Of a stretch of 64,000 nucleotides of DNA, positions 1 to 12,559 are shown one piece after another (the first letter of the stretch is position 1; the number at the start of each line of letters is the position of its first letter). A program made the position numbers and the translations under genes. This stretch comes from Panax quinquefolius (lineage: Eukaryota > Streptophyta > Magnoliopsida > Apiales > Araliaceae), in assembly GCA_020205615.1 (NCBI GenBank), contig CM035160.1:11383821-11447820 (forward strand). The letters run 5' to 3'. The notes beneath the pieces were generated by a model. It did not search any database. It saw only the letters and a list, made by a program, of their open reading frames with translations, and was not told the origin of the DNA.

Positions 1-2071
1 AAAAGAATTTAGCTCCTTACAACTAGTCAAACAGGTCATCAATGCGAGAGGAAACAGGTACCTATTTTTGACGGTGACATGATTCAACTCCCGATAGTCA
101 ATGCAAAGTCGCATACTCTCATCTTTCTTTTTTACGAATAGAACTTGAGCACCCCAAGGAGACGTACTAGGACGAATGAAACTGATGTCTAACAACTCCT
201 GCAGTTGGGTTTTTAACTCCTGAAGTTCAATAGGAGCCATTCGATATAGGGCTTTGGAAATGGGTTTTGTACCGGGTTCAAGATCAATATAAAACTCGAT
301 TTCACCCTCTGGGGTTAGGCCAGGAAGTTCTTCAGGGAATACGTCAGGAAATTTATTAACAATATAAATAACATTCAAATCTGACATATTTTTGTTTAAA
401 TCCGTGACATGGGCTAAGAAAGCTTGACATTCATTTTTTAATAAACGAATAACTTTATGGCTTGATATGACAGTGATTGACTGTAGTGGTTTGGTTGTTT
501 GAATTCGCATAATAGGTTGGTTTTTAATATGAAAGCTAACAACCTTACGAAAATAATCAATTTTAATTAGCATGATGAGTAGTTAACCAATCAATCCCTA
601 AAATCACATCAAATGCAAGTATTTTCAAAGAGATAAGGTCGACAGGTAATGTGAGTGTGCCGATTTTAATCAAACAAGACTTATAAACAGTGGATGTAAT
701 GAAGGTTTCTTCCAACAGAGTTTCAACAGATAAGTCAAAGTCTAATTTATCAAGAGTCAAATTTAAACGTTGAGCGCAAGTAGGTGAAATAAAAGAATGG
801 GTAGAACCGGTATCAAATAAGGTATAGACTTCACAAGAGATAATGATTAGCTTACTCGTGATAACTTCGTTCGGGTTTCTCACTTTTTTGGAGGTCGCGA
901 CAAATGTTCTCTCTTAAACTACCGGCTTTGACTCATCCGGGATGAAATTTGGTGTCACCATCCCAACTGGACTTGGCTTCACTGCACGACAAAATTGAGC
1001 TAGATGACCTTCTCTTCCGCAACTGTAACACGCTTTGGACTGTTGCGTACAGTTTAGACTGATGTGTCCCTCCCCTCCGTATTTGTAGCATACGATCGGT
1101 GGTCGTTCTCCTTCTTTAACAACGGTTGCTGGTGCTGACATCTTTCTATCATTATCGAATCTCATCTTCTTGAAATTTTTACTTCTATTGTCTTGGCCAT
1201 GATTACCATCGAAGTGGTTACCATTTTTGGAATGTTGATTCCCTCCACGTTTGTTGTCACCGCTTCGATGACTACTACCACTGGTATTATCAATTTGATG
1301 GTTGCTCTCTCTTGGTTGGGTTGACTCATTATCGCGCTCCAATAACTAAGCCATATTCACAACATCTGAATACAAGTAAAGTTTGTGAGAAATGAGGTAT
1401 TAGCTTATTTCAGGTTTCAAACCTCTTAGAAATATCCGCGTCATACGCTCCTCATTATCTACCAAATGGGATGCAAACCGGGACAACTAGGCAAACTTAG
1501 CCTCGTACTGCGACACAGTCATATTGTTTTGTTCCAGCTTGATGAATTCAACCTCCTTCATGTGACGAATACTTTCAGGAAAGTACTCGTCGTTGAACAG
1601 TTCTTGGAACTTTTTCCAAGACATCTTCAGTGCGGCAGGTTAAGTACACTTTACAGATTCCCACCAATAATCTTCCTCTCATCGCAAGATGAAGGTGGCA
1701 AAGAGAACCTTTTGCTCCTCGGAGCATCCCAAGACATCAAATATCTTGGTGATCTACTTTATCCACGTCTCTACATTAAGTGGTTCTACCTTTTCCAAAA
1801 ACTCCGGTGGTCCCAGCTCCTTGAACTGCTTAGCGGTGACCATTTGTGAGTTGCCAATGTTTCCATCTGCATTTTGTACAGGAGTCTCTCTCGTCTGATG
1901 TTGCATGAATTACAAAAAGCCTCTGAACATCCCATTGTTCATCATTTGGTCGGTGTTGTTGTTTACATGAGGATTGTTGCCTTCCTGATGCACATTATCC
2001 TAGGTATTGATCAGTTGTGACTCAACGGTCTCATGTGCTCCATGGTTTAACTCAACATTTTTAAATGCCAT
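1..2071 (-). pseudogene. Element A gag-pol 5' part (gag, zinc knuckles, protease, RT N-terminus), degenerate
   Basis: This is the internal coding region of a Ty3/gypsy chromovirus, read right to left. The gag ATG is at 2071, 187 nt inside the 5' LTR. Gag capsid homology (KFQELFNDEYFPE, EVEFIKLEQNNMTV) covers about 1850-1340. A basic linker and two CCHC knuckles lie at about 1110-985. The retroviral-type aspartic protease follows (883-563, active site DTGS). The first RT residues ([21 protein letters not shown]) cover 240-1, and the element continues beyond the left edge. Several in-frame stops interrupt gag and the protease-RT linker, and the second Cys of the first knuckle is Tyr (CYKYGGEGH). 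The protein would have formed virus-like particles and processed the polyprotein. It is now a pseudogene. Identification rests on motif order and is certain at family level. Confidence 0.9.
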
Positions 2072-2243
2072 TTTCAAATACTGCCACAAAATAAGGGTTA
2101 ATTGACATGCCACAAATTATCCCTATATTCTGACCGACCAATTAAATAACAAATAAACTTAGGTAGGTCATACTAGCGAAGGATTTACCCATCTCTCCCC
2201 TCCTAGTTCTAGTCTCAAATCCAGTCAGGGATCATATCCCTAA

Positions 2244-2255
2244 GCTTTGATACCA
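2244..2255 (-). promoter_or_regulatory. Primer binding site of element A
   Basis: On the minus strand the site reads TGGTATCAAAGC, two bases after the LTR end (..TCACA-GT). This is the usual plant iMet-tRNA primer site (TGGTATCAGAGC) with one change. It primes minus-strand cDNA synthesis and fixes this LTR as the 5' LTR of A. Confidence 0.85.
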
Positions 2256-2799
2256 ACTGTGACACCCCCAAAATAGGTATACATCACCCATTCTGTGTCG
2301 CCAAATACATGGTACAGAACTTAAATACAGACTTCATTTATACAATACGACAAAACGTAGCTGAGAGTTTTAACACAGAATATTGTCTTCTAGACAATAT
2401 CTAAACTCAAATGGAGTCCTCATTACAATTATTATCACACTCTTAATTTATAAAATAGTGAGGACTACTAAAGTAACCATCTAGACCGTCACTCCATTCC
2501 CCGACTAGTCCCGGCTATGTTCTCATTTCCTGAAGAGAACAATGAAAGCAAAAGGGTGAGTTCAACTAGCCCAGTAAGAAATATTATGACTAAGATAATA
2601 CATAATAAGTTATCGTTAACCAGCTTCAACAGTGTTAAACTGATAGAATACAATAAACAACAAGTTTAACTGTAGCGAAACAAGCAATCCATTATAAGAG
2701 TCAAGTAGAGCATTATATCTACAATCTTCAATGATTTAAAAAATTTATCATCAATTTTATCGCTGAGACTCAGCTCAATAAATAATCCACATCATTGAA

Positions 2800-3065
2800 T
2801 TATCCATGCACCGCGGGCCAAGGATATTCATTAGTTTCACGTCGATGAATTTTCCATGCACTACGGGCCAAGGATATTCGTGTTATCACCAATGGTCATG
2901 ATCATGCCACCAACTGTCCATCAATGCATTACGGGCCAATGAGGACTTTTATCACATCATTTGTAACATTACAGGTCATGATTATACCGAATAATCCTTG
3001 GTCATAATCATACCAATCAACAGTTCATCTATGCATTACGGGCCAACGATGACTTTCATCACAAT
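2800..3065 (-). repeat. Array of diverged GGCCCGTAGTGCAT motifs in an LTR
   Basis: The motif GGCCCGTAGTGCAT (plus strand: ATGCACTACGGGCC) recurs four to five times here, separated by 50-75 bp with TGGTATGATTATGACC-like spacers. The same array occurs in every LTR copy of the window with variable copy number, for example 16555-16800, 22055-22190, 37270-37540, 39310-39640, 53340-53530, 60700-60940 and 62310-62540. It accounts for part of the LTR length variation. Confidence 0.75.
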
Positions 3066-3904
3066 ATAAACATGAGGATGATGACAATGATATAAGAATT
3101 CATTAAATGAGAGCAAGGATAAATTTTAAAGATTTATAATTTAATTTATCCAGAATTCAATAATGTCCAAATTGTCAACATGATACTGCTTTATGGAGTA
3201 AAATTCAAGAATAATATTGTATTAAAAATGATTTGGACCGAAAAGAAATCAATTTTTGTCATGAATAGTACCCCGGGCGAATAGTACCCTTGTGAATAGT
3301 ACCCCATGAATAGTACTTCGAGAATAGTACCCCGTGAATAGTACTCCGGCATGAAAAGGTTAAAACTTATCAAGAATGCTCAGAATATTATTTTCGTGAA
3401 AAGATACTAGATGAAGCATAAATTTCAAGGATATTCTACTAATTTCACGGAGTATAGAAGCAATACTTAACAAAATAAGTGTATAATTCGGAATCAAAAA
3501 TGAAATAATATTACTTACATACTACAGCGTATGAAAGAAAATATTATTTTATACGAATATTGAACAAAAATAATATCACATACCTTAAAAAGAAGAGTAT
3601 TCCAACTGGTATAACGGAGATATTCTTGAAGAAAATTTACATTATTTTCTACACTCAAAGCTTCCTTAAACTCTAAAGAAATACGTTCAATATTATAGAA
3701 GAAGAATTCTCTGATTCTGGTGTGATTTTCAATTCTAAACTAAGCATCCCATTTATAGGAGAACGACAGGATACTATTCGGATGCAAGGTAAAGAAAAAA
3801 ATCACGGACGCACAATAATAGTCAGCTAAAATTTTTGATTTTACTATAAAAAGAATATGCAGATACTATGCAAATACTATGCATAATAAAATTAATATAT
3901 TCTA

Positions 3905-5532
3905 TTTTTCATGAAAAAAAACTCATTATAAATGCCCCTAACGTTTACCGCTATGTCTACCGAGCACAATATACTTTTTTTTTGTCCAAAATTACCCTTA
4001 ACATTACACTTTTTGGGTCACCCGTGCCCTTGCCATTAACAGAAGACAAATGGGTTTAAATTGGCTGACGTGGCAGACACATGGAGGATTAAAGGGAGAA
4101 AGTTCAAAAATGCCCCTGACACATGTAAATGTCATTTAATCAAAACAAAAAATACTAAAATTCAAAATAAAAAAACCATAATATATTTACATCAATTAAT
4201 CAAAATACTAAAATTCAAATTATTTTGTTAACTAATCAAAACAAATAATTAAATAAAACAAGTTGTATAACATATTTACATCATTTAATCAAAATACTAA
4301 AATTCAAAACATAACATATATACATCAAATACTAATTTAAAAAAACTAAAATACTAATTAAAAAAACTAAAATACTAAAAAATCAAATTAAAAATAATAA
4401 AATACTAAAATTCAAATTATTTTGTTAATTAATCAAAACAATAAAAATTCAAATTACATCATTAAAATACTAAAATCATAATACTAAATACTAATTGATA
4501 TAAAAATTTTAATTACTAAAATCATAGTACTAAATAATATTTTTAAATTCAAAATACTAAATAATGTTATACAACTAATTGATATAATATTTTTAACGTT
4601 AATATTCAAAATACTAAATAATGTTATCAATTTTTTAACGCAAATATTTTTAATATTACTAAATAACATTATCGAAATTAACGTTGAATATTACAAAATT
4701 AATGTTAATATTTTTAGTATTTTGAAAATTCAACTAATATTTTTATTATTTTGATGATTAACGTTAATATTTTTAAAATTCAAAAATTCAACTAATTCAA
4801 AATTTCAAAATAATTAACGTTAATTCAACTAAAATAATCAAAAAATAATTAACGTTAATATTTTTTTACTAAATAACGTTAATTATTTTGAATTAGTTAA
4901 TTTTTGAATATTTTAAAATTCAACTAATTACGTCATCAAAAATTTTAACATTTTTAACATATCAACTAATATTAAAAAATATTAACGTTTTTTAATATCA
5001 AAAATATTAATAAAATATTAACGTTTTTAAAATAAAAAATATTAACGTTTTTTAATATTTTTAATATCAAAAATTAACGTTTTTTTTAAAAAATAATATT
5101 TTTATTTTAAAAAATATTAACGCTTTTAATATTAACCTCATATCAAAAAAAATTAATATTTTAAATATTAACATTTTTTAATATCAAAAAATATTTAAAA
5201 ATATTAACGTTTTTTAATATCAAAATAATTTGAATTTTAATATTTTGATTAAATGATGTAAATATGTTATGCTTTTTTTTTTGAATTTTAGTATTTTTGG
5301 TTTTGATTAAATGACATATTTACATTTGTAAGGGGCATTTTTGAACCTTCTCCCTTTAAGCATCCATGTGTCTGCCACGTCAGCCAATTTTAACCCCGTT
5401 TGTTATCTGTTAACGGTAGGGCACGGATGACTCAAAAAGTATAACGTTAAGGGTACTTTTGGACAAAAAAAAGTATAGCGTGCTCGGTAGATATCGCAGT
5501 AAACATCAGGGGCTTTTTTGAACCTTCTCCCT
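3905..5532. mobile_element. Long-TIR (foldback or Mutator-like) DNA element in LTR of A
   Basis: Two arms of roughly 300 bp (about 3915-4225 and 5215-5532) are inverted copies of each other. The left arm carries TGCCCCTAACGTTTACCG and GGCTGACGTGGCAGACAC. The right arm carries the complements, with about 85-90 percent agreement by eye. The centre is very AT-rich, built from AATACTAAAATTC and TTAACGTTAATATT motifs, and has no ORF. A second copy of the terminal motif (GGGAGAAGGTTCAAAAATGCCCC-like) sits about 180 bp inside each arm. No transposase is present, so the element is non-autonomous. The exact ends and target duplication are not clear because the right flank is (TA)n. Confidence 0.7.
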
Positions 5533-8103
5533 ATATATATATATAACTCGTGACTTTTTTTTCTTACACCCCCCTTGTCCCAGTGACAAACACCCCCCCA
5601 CCCAACATTATTAAATTAATATATATATATATAAAAACTAAGATAACTTCTACCGACAGTTTTGAAAAATAGGTAAGTGGGGATCCAAATAATAAGCAAC
5701 ATTTACAACAAATACTTCATAAAAATCTCCTCTATTTATCTCAACTCACTTGGCTTCACAAAACATATTTTTAAACAATAATTATTCATCAATAATATAA
5801 CTTGCAATATTAACAACCAGATCATTCCCAGGAAAGAGTCGGCTTTCCGATTTGGATTTCTCTCTATTGGCACGCAATTAAGTGACCAAACCCCTTTCCT
5901 CGACATAACTTTTAAGACATTGTCAATAATGTAAATAATAATATGAATAACTTTGTCGTCTCAATTATTTATTTAATAATATAAAATATTGTGCAGATGA
6001 TATTGTGACAATAATAGAATCAATAATATGAGATACTATGCAGCAATTACTGTAGCAATAATTGAGTATAGCTGAGTGACTTCTCACGTAATCATCAAAT
6101 ACTGTGTGCTACTATGCAACCACACGTATTACTGTACTTTTATCATCGGGTATTTCAACAGTTAATGTGACGCCCCCAAAACAAGTATACATCACCTATT
6201 CTGAGTCGCCAAATACATGGTACAGAATTCAAATACAACTTAATAATACAACTGCCGTGTATAATACGACAAAACATAAACTGTGAGTTTGAATACAAAC
6301 ATTATCTACTAGAGAGTATACAAACTCAAAAGGAGTCCTCAATACAATTATTAACACACTATTTTATAGAATAGTGAGGACTACTAATGCTATTCTCTGG
6401 ACCGTCACTCCGTTCCCCGACTCGTCCCAACTATATTCTCATTTCCTGAAGAGAACAGTGAAAGAAAGGGTGAGCTCAACTAGCCCAGTAAAAAATATTA
6501 TGACTAAGATAATGCAGAATAAATTATCATTAGTCTTCAACAATGTTAAACTGATAAAATATGATAGATGTGACGCCCCCAAAATTAGGTATACATCACT
6601 CATCTTGGGTCGCCACTTACATGGTACAGAATTTAAATACAACTTACTAACATAACTGTCGTGTACAATACGACATAAACTGTGAGTTTAAATACAAATA
6701 TCGTCTACTAGATATTATACAAACTCAAAAGGAGTCCTCATTACAATTATTATCACACTTATTTCACGAAATAGTGAGGACTACTAATGCTATCTTCGTG
6801 ACCATCACTCGTTTCCCAGACTCTAAGTCCCAAATTTATATTCTCATTTCACAAGAGAACAAAGGTGAAAGAAAGGGTGAGCTCAACTAGCCCGAAGAAA
6901 AATATTATGACTAAGATAATGCGTAATAAATTATCAATAGTCTTCAACAATGTTAAACCGATAAAATACAATAGACAACCGGTTTAATCTGCGCTGAATA
7001 TATCTGATCCATTAAAAGAGTCAAGTAGAAAATAAAATCTACTATCTTTTAGGTTTTAAAAGTTTTTCATCATCATTATAGCCGAGACTCGACTTTAATA
7101 AATATTTCACATCATCGAATCACCCTCGCACTACTGCCAAGGATATTCTTTAAGTATCACGACCACAATTATTCATGCCTTTACGGCCAAGAATATTTGT
7201 GTATTCATTAATGGTCATGATCATGCCAACAATCGTCCATCAATGCACTACTACCCAATCGAGGATTTTACCACATCATTTGTAACATTACGGTCATGAT
7301 TACACCGAATAGTCTCTCGGTCATAATCATACCAAGTCCATCTATGCACTACAGAATACGGATGACTTTAAAAAATATAAACATGAGGATGATGACAATG
7401 ATATAAGAATTCAATAAAACAAGTTCAAGAATTATTTTATCCGGGAATTATTAACGTCCAAATTATCAATATGATCTTCGTTTTGTAGAGTAAAATTCAA
7501 GAATGATCGGAAGAATATTTTCATGAAAAGATATCTTTGGATGAAACGCAAATATCAAGGATATTCCACTAATTTCATGGGGTATAAAGTCAAAGTTTTA
7601 ACCAACTGGGTATAATAAAGAATGGAATAACAAAAGAAATCACCATGCATGCGATAAACCGCATGCAGACGAGTTATTCCAATGAATAATAAATAACGGA
7701 ACCAGTCGTGTGAAATTCACATCGGCGGGATGTTCCAACAGAATAATAAAGATGGAACCAGATCCGTGTAAAACACACGAATAGGATATTCCAACAGAAT
7801 AATAAAGATTTTAACCGTGTCCTGTAAAACACATGCATGGATGTTCCAATGAATCATAGAAGAATGTCACCAAGTATAGGTAAAACCAGCAGATACGAGT
7901 TATTCCAATGAATAATAATAAGCAATGGAATAACAACAGTTCTCTTCATGAATAAGAAAGAATAACACCCCTTACATTTGGTAGAAGATTGAATCTTTAT
8001 GAGGTGTAGTAACAAAATACTCTTCTTCTTTCTCTTATTCTCTCTATATTTTCTCTCTCTATAGCTTGAATGAATTAAGAAAAATAATGAAGCCCTAGGC
8101 CTC

Positions 8104-8111
8104 TATTTATA
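8104..8111 (-). promoter_or_regulatory. LTR TATA box (3' LTR of C)
   Basis: The minus strand reads TATAAATA followed by G. The corresponding box in the 5' LTR at 15421-15428 would drive transcription of C. The same TATAAATAG lies at comparable positions in most other LTRs of the window. Confidence 0.65.
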
Positions 8112-8244
8112 GAAGATTTCTAGCTTAGCACCGCTTAGTGTGAAAAGGCAAGTGGCTCACGAATCGGTTTGGCGCTTTGTAATGTGAAACGACAAGTGGT
8201 TCGGCCGCTCAGAATGTGAAACGACAAGTGGTTCGACGTCTGTA

Positions 8245-8450
8245 AAGGTAATTACTATTAACGAAGGTAAATACTATTGACGAAAGGTAAATACTATTCA
8301 CAAGGGTAATTACTATCGATGTGAAGGTAAATATTATTCACAAGGGTAATTACTATTGTGAAAGGTAATTACTATCGACGAAGGTAAATACTATTCACAA
8401 GGGGTAATTACTATTGACGAAGGTAATTACTTATTGACGAAGAGACTCTT
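8245..8450 (-). repeat. ~20-bp tandem array GGTAATTACTATT / GGTAAATACTATT
   Basis: About nine alternating units end in GACGAA or CACAAG. The array is shared only by the C-type LTRs (also 15574-15775 and 63575-63745), so it is a subfamily marker. It sits upstream of the LTR TATA box in transcription orientation. Confidence 0.8.
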
Positions 8451-9105
8451 AGATGATGACATATGAGCCCCCATAAAATAATCAAACTTACCACAAATCA
8501 TTTTTTTTTTTCATCAACACATATTTAATCTTTCAACAATTATTAATCATTTATAACTTGTCGTCTCAATTATTGATTTAATACTATAACATATTATACT
8601 GATGATCTTTGTGACAATAATTGAATCAATAATATAAGAGATATGATGCGTGAATTCTTGTAGCAATAATTGAGCATAAATGAGTGACTTCTCACGTAAG
8701 CATCAATAATCAATCTGAGTGTCTACTTATGCAACTACGCCAGACATTCGCATTACTTTTACCACCGGGTAGTTCAACAGTTTTTAACGGTAACACCTCC
8801 TACCGTTATTTTTATAAAATATTTTGTCGTTTTCTCAATCCGAAGATATAATTACATTGTGGGGTCCACCAATGATTGAGCCATTGTATGCGAATATTCC
8901 CTAACAAAAGAATATTCCCAGAATAAACGAATATTTTATAACAACTTGCATACTTTGCAAAATTTATAAATATTACCCACAACTATAACATTATATCAAA
9001 TTTATTCCATAATATTCAAAAATAATATTTATAGAAAATTCATCTTTATTTATAAAAGATGGGGTCTTACAACCTCCCTTCTATGAAATTTAAGCGCCCT
9101 CGAAA

Positions 9106-9437
9106 TTAGGGTGCGATACTGTATGTCAAGAGGTAAGGATACCTTGATTTCATTTCAGATTCTAACTCCCAAGTCATTTCCTCAACATCGTGGTTCCTCC
9201 ACAAAACTTTGACTTGAGTATATAACCTTGGGCGTAGAATATGTTCCTTCTTATCCAAAATTTGAACAGGAACCTCTTCATACGTCAAATCTTCCGCTAT
9301 TTCGTCCGGTTCTAACTCAATAATATGGTTCGGGTCTTTCACATATTTACGTAACATAGATATGTGAAAAACGTTATGAACACGAGACATATTTGGCGGT
9401 AAAGCGAGTCTATAGGCCACGCCTACTCGATCGAGGA
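9106..9437 (-). pseudogene. Element C integrase C-terminus with chromodomain
   Basis: Motifs SRVHNVFHISMLRKYV, EDLTYEEVPVQILDKKEH and VLWRNHDVEEMTWELESEM identify the GPF/Y-type tail and chromodomain of a Tekay/Del-like chromovirus. The chromodomain is thought to direct integration to heterochromatin. The reading frame is lost near 9200 (RPRLYTQVKVLW) and again upstream of 9420. The polypurine tract and LTR follow directly at 9071. Confidence 0.85.
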
Positions 9438-10260
9438 TTAAAATGGACCGATGAATCGAGGATTAAGTTTTCCTCTCTTTCCAAATCTTGTAACTCCTTT
9501 CCATGGAGCAACTCTTAACAACACATGATCTCCTATATCGAATTCCACGTCCTTTCGATGAAGATCAGCATAACTTTTTTGTCGATTTTGTGAGGTTTTA
9601 TACGTTGTCGGATCGTTTGAATCTTTTTTAGTAGTCATACGTACCAACTCCGGTCCCAACAACGTTGCTTCACCCACCTCATCCCAAAGATACTTTGAGA
9701 ACGACACTTTCTTCCATACAACGCTTGAATGGAGCCATGCCAATACTTGCGATAACTGTTGTTGTAGGAAAACTCCACCAATGGTAAGAACTTGTCCCAA
9801 CTCCCTTGAAATCAAGGACACGAGTCTTAATAGATCTTCAAGAGTTTGAATAGTCCTCTCCATTGTCTCGTCCGTCTGAGGATGATATGCCGAGCTAAAT
9901 CGTAAATTTGTGCCCATAGCTTTTTACAAACTAACCCAAAATCGTGAAGTGAATCTTGGGTCTCGATCAGAAACTATGGATACCGGCATACCATGCGGTC
10001 TTACAATCTCGTTTATGTACATACTGAGCAAGACATTCAAGTGTATAAGTTTCTCGTATCGGTAAGAAATGAGCGGACTTGGTCAATCTATCAACAATGA
10101 CCCAAATCGCATCAATGCCTTGAGAAACTTTAGGAAGACCCAGAATTAAAATCCATGGTAATGTGCTCCCACTTCCATTCCGGAATTTCAAGTGGTTGCA
10201 ATGGACCTTTTGGTACTTGATGCTCCGCTTTAACTCGTTGACAAGTTAGACACCTTGAGA
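9438..10260 (-). pseudogene. Element C integrase core, frameshifted
   Basis: The DDE integrase core is visible in pieces. [16 protein letters not shown] holds the first Asp (about 10110-10070). VSDRDPRF holds the second Asp (about 9975-9950). AYHPQTDETMERT holds the Glu (about 9890-9855). The pieces lie in different frames, so no functional enzyme can be made. The [10 protein letters not shown] stretch shows where the frame leaves the family consensus. Confidence 0.85.
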
Positions 10261-10599
10261 TAAATAAATATTATCTCTCTCTTCATATTGCTCCACCAAA
10301 ATGTATGGCGAAATATCATGATACATTTGGTACTCGTGATGGATTGCAAATGGTGTGTTGTGCGCCTCCATCATGATATTATACTTTAAATCGTGGTCGT
10401 TAGGAACACAAAGTCCGGAGTTGACTCAAGTATTCCTTCTTCATCGATTCTTGCTTCCTGCGATAGCACCTTCTTACACTTTTTTTCCTCATACGCATCA
10501 CCTCCAGTGTCAGTAGCTTGAGCGACTTTAACTTTATCGATTAAAGTCGGTTCTACTCAGATACTCGCTATCATCACATGCGTCTCGAGTCTTTAACTC

Positions 10600-11200
10600 T
10601 ATCTCCATCCTTTGCAAGTTACACAAAATGGGCCTTTGCGTTGACAACATCGCACTCGTGACTTGCATATGATTTTCTACTCAATGCGCGGCCACCACGT
10701 TCGCTTTTCGGGATGGTATTGGATGGTATGATCATAATCTTTCAACAGCTTCTAGCCAACGTCGTTGTCGCATGTTGAGTTCCTTTTGAGTGAAGAAATA
10801 TTTGAGGCTTTTATGATCCGTAAAAGATCTCCACTTTCTCCCCATACAAGTAATGCCTCCAAATTTTAAGTGCAAAGACAACAATTGCCAACTATAGATC
10901 ATGAGTAGGATAATTTCTCTCATATTCTTTGAGTTGTCGCGAGGCATAGGCTATTACTTTTCCATGTTGCATGAGAACACATCCCAACCTTTTGCAAGCA
11001 TAATCAGAGATGACAAATCCTCCGAGCCGATGGTATTGTCGAACAGTCTTGAAATAAGTCTCCTCTTGAGTTCTTGAAAACTCTTCTCACATTCTTCGCT
11101 TCTAACCGAACTTTGTATCTTTCCGAGTCACCGAGTCGATGGAATAGCGATTCGAGAAAATCCTTCCACGAATCTCCGATAATAACCAATTTAAACCGAG
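10600..11200 (-). pseudogene. Element C RT C-terminus and RNase H remnant
   Basis: FTDHKSLKYFFTQKELNMRQRRWLEAVERL (read in parts) at about 10820-10732 is the conserved end of gypsy RNase H. The 11000-11190 stretch encodes remnants of the RT connection region in broken frames (GDSWKDFLES, corresponding to the GRFVEGFSRIATPL segment). Many single-base changes and small indels interrupt it. Confidence 0.75.
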
Positions 11201-11877
11201 AAAGCTACGTGCTTGGTCATCGATTTAGGTTGTTCCCGACTTTGAATAGCTTCAATCTTTCTTTGGGTCAATGGATATTCCATGACTTGATACCACGTGC
11301 CCAAGGAATGCTACTTTCCAAGCCGAACTCGCATTTCTTCAACTTGGCATAAAGCTTATATTCACGAAGCTTTTGGAGTGTCGACCTCAAGTGTTGCTTT
11401 CATGATCTTCACGGCTTTTGGAATAAATAAGGATGTCATCAATAAAGACGACCACAAAGTGATCTAAATATTCCTTGAATACTTTGGTTCATCATATCCA
11501 TGAAGGCGTTAGAGCATTAGTCAATCCAAAGGACATGACTAGGAATTCATAATGCCCGCATCGAGTTCCGGCCGTCGCCTTTGGAATGTCGTGAGCTTCT
11601 AATCTTCAATTGGTGATATCCTAACGAAGATCAATCTTTGAAAAGAATTTGGCTCCTTGCAACCGGTCAAACAGTCATCAATACGTGGCAATGGATACCT
11701 ATTTTTGATGGTGACGTGATTCAACTCCCGATAATCAATACAAAGTTGCATACTCTCATCTTTCTTCTTCATGAATAGAACAGGAGCACCCCAAGGAGAA
11801 GTACTAGGACGAATAAAGCCAATGTCTAACAATTCCTGCAGTTGGGTCTTTAACTCCTGAAGTTCAATAGGAGCCAT
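11200..11877 (-). pseudogene. Element C reverse transcriptase N-terminal half, broken
   Basis: [34 protein letters not shown] and [20 protein letters not shown] are classic gypsy RT fingers motifs (about 11870-11690). After [11 protein letters not shown] the frame breaks. The palm sequence that should carry the YVDD-type active site lies in the decayed 11200-11600 stretch. Confidence 0.85.
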
Positions 11878-12535
11878 TCGATATGGGGCTTTGGAAATAG
11901 GTTTTGTACCGGGTTCAAGGTCGATACAAAATTCAATTTCACGCTCTGGGGTAGGCCAGGAAGTTCTTCGGGGAATACGTCAGGAAATTTATTAACAATA
12001 GGAATATCGTTTAAAACTGACGTATTTTTATTTAAATCTGTGACATGAGCTAAGAAAGCTTGACATCCATTTTTCAATAAACGAATAGCTTTATGGCTTG
12101 AGATGACCGTGATTGATTTTAATGGTTTGGTCGTTTGAATTCGCATAATAGGTTGATTAGGAATATGAAAGCTAACAACCTTACGAAAACAATCAATTTT
12201 GCATGATAAGTAGTTAACCAATCAATCCTAGAATCACGTCAAATGCAAGTATTTTTAATGAAATAAGATCGACGGTAATGTGAGGGTACCGATTTGAACC
12301 AAACAAGACTTATAAACAAGGATGTAATGAAGGTTTCTCCCAACGGAGTTTCTACAGATAAGTCAAAGTCTAATTTCTCCTGAGTCAAATTTAATCGATG
12401 AGCGCAAGTAGGAGAAATAAAAGAATGGGTAGAACCCAGATCAAATAAAGTATAGACTTCATTAGAGTTTATGATAAGCTTACCCGTGATGACCTCATTC
12501 GGATTCCTTGCTCTTTGGGAGGTCACAACAAACGC
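11878..12535 (-). pseudogene. Element C aspartic protease and linker to RT
   Basis: The protease domain NPNEVITGKLIINSNEVYTL precedes the active-site turn, which here reads FDLGSTHSFIS: the catalytic DTG has become DLG. The frame breaks near 12290, and the linker (SHKAIRLLKNGCQAFLAH) continues to the RT at 11877. Element B has the same DLG, whereas A and the plus-strand copy near 55100 keep DTG. Confidence 0.85.
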
Positions 12536-12559
12536 TCTCCTCAGACTACTAGGTTTTGA

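Larger units (their letters stand above)
6569..9071 (-). repeat. 3' LTR of element C
   Basis: This is a 2503-bp LTR from TGTGACGCCCCC to GGGGTCTTACA. It carries, in plus-strand order: a GTAGTGCA-motif array, a ~70-bp array with TTATTCCA/AATAATAAA (about 7670-7935), a minus-strand TATA box (8104-8111), a ~20-bp GGTAATTACTATT array (8245-8450), and a U3 end with GAATATTC palindromes (about 8891-8930). Confidence 0.93.

Noticed and set aside
2800..3065. Possible CRISPR-like array
   Set aside because: Repeat units are diverged, spacers are themselves related, and the same array occurs in every LTR of a plant retroelement.
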